From the NCBI GenBank assembly GCA_039931065.1, contig JBDTSP010000004.1, positions 1 to 64,000 of the forward strand: a stretch of DNA of 64,000 bases, in the 5' to 3' direction. The notes under the pieces were generated by a model, which was given only the letters and a program-made list of their open reading frames with translations, did not search any database and had not been told where the DNA came from. This document shows, piece after piece, positions 43,776 to 52,880 of the stretch (position 1 is its first letter; each line of letters starts with the position of its first letter). This stretch comes from CADEED01 sp039931065. GTDB lineage: Bacteria; Pseudomonadota; Gammaproteobacteria; Steroidobacterales; Steroidobacteraceae. A program made the position numbers and the translations under genes.

Positions 43776-45311
43776 TCAGGTCGCGGCCGCGCAGTGTTTC
43801 GCGATGAACTCTGCGTGGCCCGGCACCGTCTGCGCGGCCTGGGCGATCAACGCGCGCAGGTCACGCAGGTAACCCTGCCGGTCGTGCGGCGCCACTGCTT
43901 CGACGAACGGGTGCGGCGCCCGTGGCCGCACTCCTTGCCCCCACAACACCTGCAGCCAGCTCGAATGCTGGAACAGGTCGTCGGTCGCGCAGAAGATTCC
44001 CGCGGACTCGCGGAACAATTCGATGCGATGGCGCAGCGAATCGGGGATCGACATGTTGCGGCAGGCATCCCAGAACGGTTCGCCGTGCCGATTGTTCGCG
44101 AAGTAGTGCAGCACGATGAAATCGCGCACGTATTCGTATTCCGCGGCGGCTGCGCGGTTGAATTCGCGGCGCCGCTCTTCGACATCACCCTTGTGCGGGA
44201 ACAGCAGGATCAGCCGCTGGATCGTCACCTGGATGAGATGGATCGACGTCGACTCGAGCGGCTCCACGAAGCCGCTGGCGAGGCCCATGCACACCACATT
44301 GCGGTTCCACAGTTGTTTGCGGCGACCGGTCGTGAACTTGACCATTCGCGGTTCGTCGAGTGGCTCGGCATCGAGGTTGGCCAGCAATAACTCGCGCGCG
44401 CGTTCGTCGCTCGTGAAGCTCGAGCTGTAGACGTGGCCGTTGCCCGTGCGGTGCTGCAGCGGGATGCGCCACTGCCAGCCGTTCTCGAGCGCGGTCGCCC
44501 GCGTATACGGCAAAAGTGGCGTCGTGCGGGCGGAGGGAACCGCCAGCGCGCGGTCGCAGGGCAGCCAATGTGACCAGTTGTCGTAACCGGTCTTGAGGGT
44601 CTGCTCGATCAGCAGGCCGCGAAAGCCGGTGCAGTCGATGAAGAAGTCTGCCGCCAGCTCGCGGCCGTCGGCTAGCTTCAGTGCCCGCACGTCGCCCTCG
44701 GCGGTCTGCAGTACCTCGGAAATCTTCGAATCGATTCGACGCACGCCCATGCCCTGCGACAATCGCGATAGATAGGCGGCGTAGAGCGACGCGTCGAAAT
44801 GGAAGGCCCAGGAGAGCCCCGCGAGCGGCGTATCGCGAATTTTGTCGAGCCGCGCAAAACGCGATTGCTTCGCCGCCACGTAATTGAAGCTGTAATCCCA
44901 CAGTGAGCCGGCGCTGCCATCAGGAAGCGCGACTTCCTTGAAAAAGTAGTGATGGAACGGGACGTACGCCAGGTCGCGGCCGACCGGACCGAAAGCATGC
45001 ATGTACGACTGGCCCTTCTCCCACCAATCGACGAACTCGATCCCGAGCTTGAACGTCGCATGCGTGTTGCGCATGAAGTCGTCTTCATCAAGCTTGATCA
45101 TCCGGTTGAAACCGGCGATCGCGGGGATCGTCGCCTCGCCAACGCCGACGATCCCGATCTCGGACGATTCGACCAGCGTTATTGACAGGCGCGGCCCGAG
45201 TACGCGAGAGAGAGCGGCCGCGGTCATCCAGCCCGCGGTCCCTCCGCCGGCGATAACGACCGATCTGATTTCCTGGGCTGCCACGGCAGGAGCTTCGCAG
45301 GGAATCGGCAA
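43776..45311 (-). CDS. flavin-dependent tryptophan halogenase-like protein 2
   Basis: A 511-residue paralogue of the protein at 38713. FAD motif SVVIAGGGTAGWMTAAALS, putative catalytic Lys in ATFKLGIEFVDWW, halogenase signature WQWRIP and SGFVEPLESTSIHLI are all kept, so it looks competent for flavin halogenation. It follows the TonB-dependent receptor gene by 59 bp on the same strand and is probably co-transcribed with it from operator site 3. Start is either TTG 45311 or GTG 45284 nearer the FAD strand. It is convergent with the pullulanase gene (1 bp gap). Substrate unknown. Confidence 0.87.
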   Translation of the reverse strand: MPIPCEAPAVAAQEIRSVVIAGGGTAGWMTAAALSRVLGPRLSITLVESSEIGIVGVGEATIPAIAGFNRMIKLDEDDFMRNTHATFKLGIEFVDWWEKGQSYMHAFGPVGRDLAYVPFHHYFFKEVALPDGSAGSLWDYSFNYVAAKQSRFARLDKIRDTPLAGLSWAFHFDASLYAAYLSRLSQGMGVRRIDSKISEVLQTAEGDVRALKLADGRELAADFFIDCTGFRGLLIEQTLKTGYDNWSHWLPCDRALAVPSARTTPLLPYTRATALENGWQWRIPLQHRTGNGHVYSSSFTSDERARELLLANLDAEPLDEPRMVKFTTGRRKQLWNRNVVCMGLASGFVEPLESTSIHLIQVTIQRLILLFPHKGDVEERRREFNRAAAAEYEYVRDFIVLHYFANNRHGEPFWDACRNMSIPDSLRHRIELFRESAGIFCATDDLFQHSSWLQVLWGQGVRPRAPHPFVEAVAPHDRQGYLRDLRALIAQAAQTVPGHAEFIAKHCAAAT

Positions 45312-45370
45312 TCAGGCAAAGGCTCCCGCCGTCTGCGACGACAGGAGCCTTGCCCTATTGCGAAGGAGCT

Positions 45371-48214
45371 CTATTGAAACGCGTAGCTCAACGTGAGCGC
45401 GTAGGTCGCGCCGTACTTCTGGTACTTGATCATGTTGTACTCAGTGTCGCCGGCGTTGCTCAGGACGAACGGTTCATCCGTGAGGTTGGTGCCGGACAGG
45501 CTCACGCTCAGACCTTTCATCGGACCTTGCTGGATCGCGTATCCAACCTGAGCGTCGAGCAGCGACTCGGCGGCCACCGTGTTGTACGACAGCGTCGCAT
45601 CGAACAGCGGCACCTCGCCCAGGAACTGGTCACGATAGCGGTTGCTGATGCGCGCCGAGAAGCCGTACTTCTCGTAGTACAACGTCGAATTGAGGATCTT
45701 CGTCGACAGACCCGGCACGTCGATCTCCTGGCCGTTCACAGTGATCGACGAAGTATTTTTCGCGGCGCTCACGATGAATCCGAAGCCGTCCAGGGACTGC
45801 GAGATCAGCGACAGCGGCATCGACGCCGTAAACTCGACACCCATGATTTTGCCGCCGGAACCGTTTTGCTTGAGGGTCGAAACGCCCAGTCGGTTGGCAT
45901 CCGCCTCGTCGTAAGTCGCCGGATCGCCGACAGCAACCGGCGGCAATGACACGCCCGTGAAATCCTCGACCGTCGACTGGTTGAAGATGTAGGTCTTGAG
46001 GTCCTTGTAGTACGCCGCGACGGAGAAATACGCCCGCTCGGCGAAATATTTTTCCACCGAGATGTCGTACGACAACGCTCTCCAGGGTCGCAGCTTCGGG
46101 TTGCCGCCGCCGTTGCGCGACCAGTAGAAGAACTCACCGTTGTAGTTAGGCGGGGTGGACTGGTCGCTCGTCACGTTGTAACTCGCGCCACCGCCCAGCT
46201 CGTCGAGGCGCGGGCGGGCCACGGTTTCGGCCACGCCGATTCGCAGCTTGGTCTCCTCCGGGAACTCGATCGACAGATTCATGCTGGGCAGCACGGTCGT
46301 GTACTTGGCACCCTCCTGGACGATCGTGATCGGAACCACCGGCGTGTTGGGCAGAATGACCGAGGACGTCAGGTGCAGATCCGAAGTCTGATCGGCCTGG
46401 ACGGTCTGTACACCGATGTTGCCGCGCACCGGCAGTCCGTCGAGATCTCCCGCGATGCCGAACTTCACGAACGCGGTCGTGAGCTTTTCGTTCACCTGCC
46501 AGGTGTTCTGAACGTTGTTGGTGCGGTCACCCGGATTGGCGTTCGGATCTTCGATCGAATTGATCGGCGACCAGAAGCCGTCTTTGTACATCGCGAGCGC
46601 GTTGTAGCCGATGATGCCGTACGGGCTGCCGAAGAACGAAGAGTCGGCGATTCCCGTTCGGTATTCCTCCGGCACGACCGCGTGCGAAATATTGCCCGTG
46701 AGCCACAGATTGCTCTGGAACTGCTGTTTCGCCTTGGTGCGATCAGCGTAGTTCGCGCCAACTGTCACGTCGCTGATGAAGAACCCTTCGGCAAACTTGC
46801 GGGTCGCGGACAGGCGAATCGCCTTGATCTCGTCGCTGATGCTCGGCGCGCCGACGAAGCCCGAGCGGCGCTCACCGCCACCCCAGGCACCCGGATCGGT
46901 GAGGAACACGTTGTCATAGCTGCTGTAGTTCAGCGTCGGCGCCAGATACGTGCGGCCGTCCTTCCCGGTGCTGAAGGTCACCGTATCGTCCGGCGGCAGC
47001 AGCGTCGGATCGTTGCCCGAGCCGAGTCCGGCCGTCGATTCGAGACGCACGTCGTCGCGATCGACCTTCGACCAGCTCAGATCGTTGTCGACGCGCCAGT
47101 TGTCGCTGATATCGAACGTGGTGTTCAGGCCGATGGAGTCGACTTTCGCATTCCGATCGTTGTTGTAGTTCTCGATGACCACGAAGGGCACGTCGGTGAA
47201 CGTGCCCGACTGAACGCGGTTGTCCACGAGTCCACCGGGGTTGGTCAACGGTGTCGACGGATTCGCCCAGATGGTGCCGTACTCCATGCGCTGAATCGTC
47301 TGCAACTCCTGGAAATCGGAGTGGTAGGCATCGAGCAGCATGTGCAGGCGGTCGCTCGGCTGCAGTTCGACCACACCCATGAACGCGGTGCGCTTGTAGA
47401 ACGAAGATTGAACACCGCTCTTGTCGCCGCCGATGATTTTGTTGCTACCGAAGTCGGCATAACCCCACGGCTCTTTGGTTTGCGCCTGGTAGGGGGTCTT
47501 GTTGTACGCGATACCCAGCGCCACGCCGACCTTGTCGGAAAACTGGTCGATATAAGTGAGGTTGGCGCGGTTGCCGGAATCCGGCAGACCGGGAATGTTC
47601 GCGCCCTGCTCGTTCGTCTCGCGCTTGACGCTCAACGCGATCCTGCGGGAGTCATAGGACAGCGGATGCACGGTCGAGATGTCGGTCGTGCCCGCGATGC
47701 CCTGGTACACCATGCCGGCATCGGGTGTCTTGAAGATCTTGACCTGCGTCACGAGTTCCGAGGGGTATTGATCGAACTCGACCGTACGGTTGTCGTTGGT
47801 CGACGCCTGCTCACGGCCATTGAACGTCGTGACGGTGAAGTCCGGCCCCAGGCCACGGATGGACAGCGTTTGGGCGCGGCCATTCGTGCGCTGTGCAGCG
47901 ATGCCCGGCAGGCGCGCGATCGATTCGGCGATCGAGGCATCCGGCAGCTTGCCGATGTCTTCCGCCGAGACGACTTCGACGATCGAAGATTCATTCTTCT
48001 TGGCGTTGATGGAATCCTGGATGCTCTTGCGGATGCCGGTGACGATCACCTCCTGCACGTCGCCGTCGTCATTGCTGCCAGCGGCCTGGTCCTGCGCCAT
48101 CGCGGCACCACCGCCCAGGAGGAAAATCGCGCAGCCCGCCACCGCGGAGACCTCGGTCTGCGCGCCGCGCTTCCTGGCCTTGGTCGGATAACCCTTCTGA
48201 TTGAAAGTCTTCAC
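45371..48214 (-). CDS. TonB-dependent outer-membrane receptor (maltodextrin type)
   Basis: A 947-residue receptor. The signal peptide spans about residues 1-41 (SAVAGCAIFLLGGGAAMAQ). The TonB box region is DVQEVIVTGIRKSIQDSI. The plug domain has VEVVSAEDIGKLPDASIAES and LSIRGLGPDFTVTTFNGREQ, followed by the long beta-barrel ending ALTLSYAFQ. This is the Caulobacter/Xanthomonas-type carbohydrate TonB receptor. It sits among starch-degrading enzymes, so maltodextrin uptake is likely. It has a very strong ribosome site (AGGAGGGGAG) and a leader with a TCGCGC-GAAA-GCGCGA hairpin at 48246-48261. Operator site 3 is upstream. Confidence 0.92.
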   Translation of the reverse strand: MKTFNQKGYPTKARKRGAQTEVSAVAGCAIFLLGGGAAMAQDQAAGSNDDGDVQEVIVTGIRKSIQDSINAKKNESSIVEVVSAEDIGKLPDASIAESIARLPGIAAQRTNGRAQTLSIRGLGPDFTVTTFNGREQASTNDNRTVEFDQYPSELVTQVKIFKTPDAGMVYQGIAGTTDISTVHPLSYDSRRIALSVKRETNEQGANIPGLPDSGNRANLTYIDQFSDKVGVALGIAYNKTPYQAQTKEPWGYADFGSNKIIGGDKSGVQSSFYKRTAFMGVVELQPSDRLHMLLDAYHSDFQELQTIQRMEYGTIWANPSTPLTNPGGLVDNRVQSGTFTDVPFVVIENYNNDRNAKVDSIGLNTTFDISDNWRVDNDLSWSKVDRDDVRLESTAGLGSGNDPTLLPPDDTVTFSTGKDGRTYLAPTLNYSSYDNVFLTDPGAWGGGERRSGFVGAPSISDEIKAIRLSATRKFAEGFFISDVTVGANYADRTKAKQQFQSNLWLTGNISHAVVPEEYRTGIADSSFFGSPYGIIGYNALAMYKDGFWSPINSIEDPNANPGDRTNNVQNTWQVNEKLTTAFVKFGIAGDLDGLPVRGNIGVQTVQADQTSDLHLTSSVILPNTPVVPITIVQEGAKYTTVLPSMNLSIEFPEETKLRIGVAETVARPRLDELGGGASYNVTSDQSTPPNYNGEFFYWSRNGGGNPKLRPWRALSYDISVEKYFAERAYFSVAAYYKDLKTYIFNQSTVEDFTGVSLPPVAVGDPATYDEADANRLGVSTLKQNGSGGKIMGVEFTASMPLSLISQSLDGFGFIVSAAKNTSSITVNGQEIDVPGLSTKILNSTLYYEKYGFSARISNRYRDQFLGEVPLFDATLSYNTVAAESLLDAQVGYAIQQGPMKGLSVSLSGTNLTDEPFVLSNAGDTEYNMIKYQKYGATYALTLSYAFQ

Positions 48215-48334
48215 TCGCTCCCCTCCTAACTAATTGTTGTCGACCTCGCGCGAAAGCGCGATCCCGCCAAAAAAACGGTGTTGCAGATTCTTGTGCCGAA
48301 GGATGTTGTCAGCGGCACTCTCTTGGCAATCGCA

Positions 48335-48348
48335 TGCATACGTATTCA
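48335..48348. promoter_or_regulatory. LacI-type operator, site 3
   Basis: TGCATACGTATTCA, upstream of the TonB receptor gene (121 bp from its ATG). It overlaps the last codon of the GH13 gene at 48346. Confidence 0.75.
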
Positions 48349-49743
48349 CGGCAAGGCCCTGCTGAAAACCCTGAATTCCCAAGGTCCGAGGAACACCGCC
48401 GGCAGTGCTCCCGCGGCGCCCGATGTGGCTTGCGGCGTGACGTCCCGGTACTTGCCCGCATCCGCGGCGACCACACCTGCGTAGTCCTGCGATGACAAAT
48501 TGATCACGACCACCAGCGATTCGTTGTTACCGGCGCGTTCGAAGCTGACGACGCGTCGTTCGTCGTCGTTGCGCAGCCAACGCACCGTTCCCCGGGTAAA
48601 CGCCGGGTGCGCACGCCGCAGCGCCGCGAGCGCCCGGTAGAAGCCCTCGACCCGCGGCCGGCGTTCCGCCATTTCCCACTGGATCGGCGTGCGCTCGAAC
48701 AGCGCGGGCGCGGCGGATTCGGTCGTGTCACCGACTTCCATGCCGTTGTAGAGCAGCGGCACGCCATCGAGCGTGAACATCAGCGCGGAAGCCGCCAGTG
48801 CCGCCGGTAATCCCGCTTGGCCGGTCGTGCGCAGCTGGTCGTGATTGTCCGAGAACCGCAGCCGCAGTGCACCGTGTGGATATTTCGCCGCGGCTGCTTC
48901 CCAGGTCGTCCGGATCTGCGAAGCAGGCAACTGGCCGGCGAGCGACTCCGCGACCACGTGATAGAAATCCCAGGCGTAGTCGATGTCGAATGCGGTGCGC
49001 AGCAGCGCCGGATCATCGGCCTCCGCGAGGAATGCGAGGCCCGGGCGGACGCGATCGAGTGCCGGCCGCACGGATTCCCAGAAGTCGGTGGGCACGCCGC
49101 TCGCGTAGTCACAACGGAAACCGTCGAGGCCGTAGTCACGCAGCCAGCGCACCAGCATTTCACTCATGTACTGGCGCAGCGCGGGTTTCTGGTAGTCGAG
49201 ATCCGCGACGTCGACCCAGTCCGGATTCGGCGGAATGATCCGGCCGAGGGTGTCATGTGTATACCAGTCCGGGTGTTTCTCGAGCAACACCGAATCCCAC
49301 GCCGTGTGGTTCGCCACGACATCGATGAAGACCTTCATCTTGCGCTGGTGCGCGGCGGCGATCAGCTGCTTGAATTCCTCGGGTGTGCCGTACGCGGGGT
49401 CGATCGCATCGTAGTCGCGCACCGCGTAGGGGCTGCCGAGCGTGCCCTTCGCCTTGAGCTTGCCCATCGGGTGTATGGGCATGAGCCATAACACGGTGAC
49501 TCCGAGCTCCCTCAGGCGATCGAGCTGCGCAATGACTCCCTTGAAATTGCCCTGCGGCGAGAAGGCGCGCGGGAAAACTTCATAAACCACGGCATCGCGC
49601 AGCCAGTCGGGGCTCTGGCGCGCCGGTGGCGTGGCAACGGCTTCCGCCGCGCGTGCCTGCACGCACAACGCAAGAAACGTCAGGGCGAGAAATGTGAGCG
49701 CTGCGCAGAGCGTGGCGCGCGTCCGATCGAGGTTCAATCGCAT
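48346..49743 (-). CDS. secreted GH13 alpha-amylase family enzyme
   Basis: A 465-residue exported glycosidase. The signal peptide is about residues 1-33 (CAALTFLALTFLALCVQARA). The barrel begins DAVVYEVFPRAFSPQGNFKG. Conserved regions are FIDVVANHTAWD, the nucleophile Asp in GLDGFRCDYAS, the acid/base Glu in LAFLAEADDP, and the HD in RFSDNHDQLRTT. It likely cuts alpha-1,4-glucans or maltodextrins in the periplasm. Operator site 4 lies 63 bp upstream. The C-terminal beta domain (ESLVVVINLSSQDYAG) is present, so the gene is complete. Confidence 0.9.
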   Translation of the reverse strand: MRLNLDRTRATLCAALTFLALTFLALCVQARAAEAVATPPARQSPDWLRDAVVYEVFPRAFSPQGNFKGVIAQLDRLRELGVTVLWLMPIHPMGKLKAKGTLGSPYAVRDYDAIDPAYGTPEEFKQLIAAAHQRKMKVFIDVVANHTAWDSVLLEKHPDWYTHDTLGRIIPPNPDWVDVADLDYQKPALRQYMSEMLVRWLRDYGLDGFRCDYASGVPTDFWESVRPALDRVRPGLAFLAEADDPALLRTAFDIDYAWDFYHVVAESLAGQLPASQIRTTWEAAAAKYPHGALRLRFSDNHDQLRTTGQAGLPAALAASALMFTLDGVPLLYNGMEVGDTTESAAPALFERTPIQWEMAERRPRVEGFYRALAALRRAHPAFTRGTVRWLRNDDERRVVSFERAGNNESLVVVINLSSQDYAGVVAADAGKYRDVTPQATSGAAGALPAVFLGPWEFRVFSRALP

Positions 49744-49805
49744 CCAGCCTCCCGCTGCCAGCGTCGAGCGCCGCGAAGATAACAGCGGCTTTCCAGCGTC
49801 CTTCG

Positions 49806-49819
49806 TGAATACGTATGCA
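49806..49819. promoter_or_regulatory. LacI-type operator, site 4
   Basis: TGAATACGTATGCA, the mirror orientation of sites 1-3, upstream of the secreted GH13 gene on the minus strand. Confidence 0.75.
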
Positions 49820-49878
49820 CGGCCGCCGCGCCTGCAAGATCTGCGGGTTAAGCTCTGGCCCGTGATTTCCAGCGAGCG

Positions 49879-49922
49879 AAAAAAAGAAAGCCCCGCCGAT
49901 CGAGGGGGTCAATCGGCGAGGC
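49879..49922 (-). terminator. intrinsic terminator on the minus strand
   Basis: On the minus strand an 11-bp stem (GCCTCGCCGAT / ATCGGCGGGGC, one mismatch) with an 11-base loop is followed at once by TTTCTTTTTTT. It ends a minus-strand frame whose stop codon lies in the loop and would also shield the GH13 promoter region from transcripts entering from the right. It is the best terminator of the window. Confidence 0.8.
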
Positions 49923-50007
49923 CTAACGAACCCCGGCGTTCCAGCGGTTCGATGTCGAGTGCGGTGAATGTTAGGGCTGCCGTTCCCGTCGAGACAATGA
50001 GCTGCAT
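49909..50007 (-). other. 32-codon frame ending in the terminator; small ORF or 3' relic
   Basis: The minus strand from 50007 to 49909 encodes MQLIVSTGTAALTFTALDIE, then PLERRGSLGLAD and TGA. The ATG lies inside operator site 5 and the stop lies in the terminator hairpin. The alternating hydrophobic residues and the PLERRG ending look like the last beta strands of a glycoside hydrolase or similar protein. It may be the tail of a deleted gene or a small regulated transcript. No clear ribosome site is seen. Confidence 0.35.
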
Positions 50008-50016
50008 ACGTATTCA
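50003..50016. promoter_or_regulatory. LacI-type operator, site 5
   Basis: TGCATACGTATTCA, 70 bp upstream of the GH13 alpha-glucosidase ATG at 50086. Identical to site 3. Confidence 0.75.
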
Positions 50017-50085
50017 GGCAGAAATCGCCTGCCCTGGCGGGACAGAATCGCGCGCTGGATCGATCTACCGCACCGCGAGAATCGC

Positions 50086-51750
50086 ATGAACATTGCCGCC
50101 CGACGCCTGACCCCGCCCAAAGTGGCACCCGCGAACCCGTGGTGGCGCGGCGCGTCTATCTACCAGATCTACCCGCGCAGTTTCTTCGACACCAATGCCG
50201 ACGGCATCGGCGACCTGCCCGGCATCCTCGAGAAACTCGACTACGTCGCATCGCTCGGCGTCGACGCGATCTGGATCTCGCCGTTCTTCAAATCGCCGAT
50301 GGCGGATTTCGGTTACGACATCGCCGACTACCGCGCGGTCGACCCGATCTTCGGCAACCTCGCGGATTTCGACCGCGTGGTCGCCAAGGCGCACGGCCTC
50401 GATCTCAAAGTGATGATCGACCAGGTGCTGAGCCACACCTCGGATCAACACGCCTGGTTCGAGGAGAGCCGGCAGAGCCGCGACAATCCGAAGGCCGACT
50501 GGTACGTATGGGCCGATGCGCGTCCCGATGGCACGCCGCCTAACAACTGGCTGTCGATCTTCGGTGGCGTCGCGTGGCATTGGGAGCCGCGCCGCAGCCA
50601 GTATTTCCTGCACAACTTCCTGGCGCAGCAGCCGGACCTCAATTTCCACAACACCGACGTGCAGCAGGCCGCGCTCGACAGTTTGCGTTTCTGGCTGGAA
50701 CGCGGCGTCGACGGCCTGCGCCTGGATGCGATCAACTTCTGCTTCCACGATCGGGAATTACGCGACAACCCGCCGCGGCCCAAGAACGAACGCAAGGCAA
50801 CCGGATTCAAATCCGACAACCCGTACGGTTACCAATGGCACCGCTACAACAACACCCAGCCGGAAATGCTGCCGTTCCTCGAACGGCTGCGGACGCTGCT
50901 CGATGAATTTCCCGACGTCGTCGCGCTCGGCGAGATCTCCTCGGACGATTCGACCGCGACGGTGGCCGAGTACACGCAGCCGGGCCGGCTGCACATGGCT
51001 TATTCGTTCGAACTGCTCAGCAACGAGAGTTCACCGCAGCACATCCGCGCGACGGTCGAGAACCTGAACAAGCGCGCGCCGGAAAGCTGGCCATGCTGGA
51101 CGATCTCCAACCATGACGTCGAACGGGTGGTTAGCCGCTGGGGCCGGAGCACGCCCCAACTACCGCACTTCGCAACCCAATTGACGGCACTGGTCTGCGC
51201 GCTGCGCGGTTCGGTATGTGTGTTCCAGGGCGAAGAGCTGGGGCTCGGTGAAGCGGACGTGCCCTACGAGTCTTTGCGCGATCCGTACGGCATCGCGTTC
51301 TGGCCGGCGTTCAAGGGCCGTGACGGTTGCCGTACGCCCATGCCCTGGGATGCGACCCCGCTTGCGGGTTTCTCGACCGGCGAACCCTGGCTGCCGGTGC
51401 CGGCGCAGCATCTCGCCCTGTCGGTCGCGGACCAGGAGCGCGATCCGACCTCCGCCCTGCACGGCTTCCGGCGCTTTCTCGCCTGGCGCCGTCAGCATCC
51501 ATTGCTCATCAACGGCGAGATCGAATTCCTCGCCGCTACGGATTCCGTGCTGGCGTTCCGGCGCTTCGACCAATCGGACGGAATGCTGGTCGCCTTCAAT
51601 TTGTCGCATGCGCCCGCCAGCGTCTCTCTGCCCGACTTGCCACTGGGACGTCCGCTTGCCGGACATGGTCTGCCCGAGGGTTCATTTGCTAGCGCTACCT
51701 TGAGTTTGCCGGGCCACGGCGTTGCATTTTTTCAACTCGCAGCGCGTTGA
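50086..51750 (+). CDS. GH13 alpha-glucosidase (oligo-1,6/maltose type)
   Basis: A 554-residue GH13 enzyme without a signal peptide, so cytoplasmic. It begins WWRGASIYQIYPRSFFDTNA, typical of alpha-glucosidases. Conserved regions: MIDQVLSHTSDQH, nucleophile Asp in GLRLDAINFCFHD, acid/base Glu in ALGEISSDDS, and SNHDVERV. The 1,4 versus 1,6 preference is not certain; the region after the first barrel strands and the VLSHTS motif (V in region I) argue for activity on maltose-type bonds. It would release glucose from imported maltodextrin. It is followed after 113 bp by the LacI-type regulator gene on the same strand. Confidence 0.9.
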   Translation: MNIAARRLTPPKVAPANPWWRGASIYQIYPRSFFDTNADGIGDLPGILEKLDYVASLGVDAIWISPFFKSPMADFGYDIADYRAVDPIFGNLADFDRVVAKAHGLDLKVMIDQVLSHTSDQHAWFEESRQSRDNPKADWYVWADARPDGTPPNNWLSIFGGVAWHWEPRRSQYFLHNFLAQQPDLNFHNTDVQQAALDSLRFWLERGVDGLRLDAINFCFHDRELRDNPPRPKNERKATGFKSDNPYGYQWHRYNNTQPEMLPFLERLRTLLDEFPDVVALGEISSDDSTATVAEYTQPGRLHMAYSFELLSNESSPQHIRATVENLNKRAPESWPCWTISNHDVERVVSRWGRSTPQLPHFATQLTALVCALRGSVCVFQGEELGLGEADVPYESLRDPYGIAFWPAFKGRDGCRTPMPWDATPLAGFSTGEPWLPVPAQHLALSVADQERDPTSALHGFRRFLAWRRQHPLLINGEIEFLAATDSVLAFRRFDQSDGMLVAFNLSHAPASVSLPDLPLGRPLAGHGLPEGSFASATLSLPGHGVAFFQLAAR

Positions 51751-51863
51751 TTTTGTTGAAGGGCAACGTCTTACACGCGGCACAGTAGCTTTTCGCTCAC
51801 GCCCCCGTGCATGATCGTCCCCAGCAGTTGAGGGGGCGGCGCGAGTCAATCGCGGCGCAGTCA

Positions 51864-52880
51864 ATGCACGAAAAACCCACATCGTTCGACATCGCGTTTC
51901 TCGCGGGGGTCTCTCAGCCCACCGTGTCCCGTGCTTTGCGCGGCAGCCCGGTCGTCAGCCTCGAAACGCGCAGGCGTATCGAGGAGATCGCGCGCCAGCT
52001 CAACTACCGGGTCGACAAGAACGCTTCGAACCTGCGCTCGCAGCACTCGAACACGCTGGCGCTGCTGTTATTCGAGGATCCGACGCCGGATGACTCGCAG
52101 ATCAATCCGTTCTTCCTGTCGATGCTGGGTTCGATCACGCGCGCCTCCGCGCGCCAGGGTTACGACCTGCTGATCTCTTTCCAGCAGCTGTCGAACAACT
52201 GGCAGCAGGATTACGAAGACAGCCGCAAGGCCGACGGCATCATCCTGCTCGGTTACGGCGACTACGAGGAGTATCGCCCCCGCCTCGACCGCCTGGTCGA
52301 GCAAGGCACGCACTTCGTACGCTGGGGCCCGGTGATGGAAGGCCAGCCCGGCATCTCCGTCGGCTGCGACAACCTGCAGGGCGGTTACGAAGTCACACGG
52401 CACTTGTTAGCCACCGGCCGGCGCAAGATCGCTTTCCTCGGCACCGCCACGACCCACTATCCGGAGTTCTTCGACCGCTACCGTGGCCACGAGCGCGCGA
52501 TGATGGAAGTACGCGCCGCGACCTCGAGCGCCTTGCAGGTCGATGCGATCACCACCGAAGAATCCGGCTTTCAGGCCGCCTGCGAACTGCGTTCGCGCGG
52601 CGTGGAATTCGACGCGATCGTCGCCGCCAGCGACCTCATCGCGATCGGCGCGTTACGCGCATTGCAGGAAGCCGGAATCGACGTGCCGCGCCAGGTTGCG
52701 GTGGTCGGCTTCGATGACATTCCCGCCGCCAGCGTCACGAATCCGCCCTTGACCACCGTGATGCAGGACACGCGCCGCGCGGGCGAATTGCTGGTGGAAA
52801 CGCTGCTGCGCCAGATCACCGGCGACGGCGCGACCAACAGTGTCATCCCGACGAAACTGGTGGTCCGGAAGTCCGGTTAA
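51864..52880 (+). CDS. LacI-family transcriptional regulator of the starch regulon
   Basis: A 338-residue LacI/GalR protein. The DNA-binding head SFDIAFLAGVSQPTVSRALRG (recognition helix PTVSRAL) is followed by the hinge helix NASNLRSQHSNTLAL and a periplasmic-binding-like effector domain with DGIILLGYGD, KIAFLGTATTHYPEF and VVGFDDIPAASVTNPPLTTV. ATG 51864 is chosen because it starts the head; an ATG at 51807 lacks homology. It lies in the middle of the regulon marked by six ATACGTAT palindromes, whose central CG fits LacI operators. It is the best candidate for their binder. Its TAA overlaps the convergent gene's TAA. Confidence 0.92.
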   Translation: MHEKPTSFDIAFLAGVSQPTVSRALRGSPVVSLETRRRIEEIARQLNYRVDKNASNLRSQHSNTLALLLFEDPTPDDSQINPFFLSMLGSITRASARQGYDLLISFQQLSNNWQQDYEDSRKADGIILLGYGDYEEYRPRLDRLVEQGTHFVRWGPVMEGQPGISVGCDNLQGGYEVTRHLLATGRRKIAFLGTATTHYPEFFDRYRGHERAMMEVRAATSSALQVDAITTEESGFQAACELRSRGVEFDAIVAASDLIAIGALRALQEAGIDVPRQVAVVGFDDIPAASVTNPPLTTVMQDTRRAGELLVETLLRQITGDGATNSVIPTKLVVRKSG

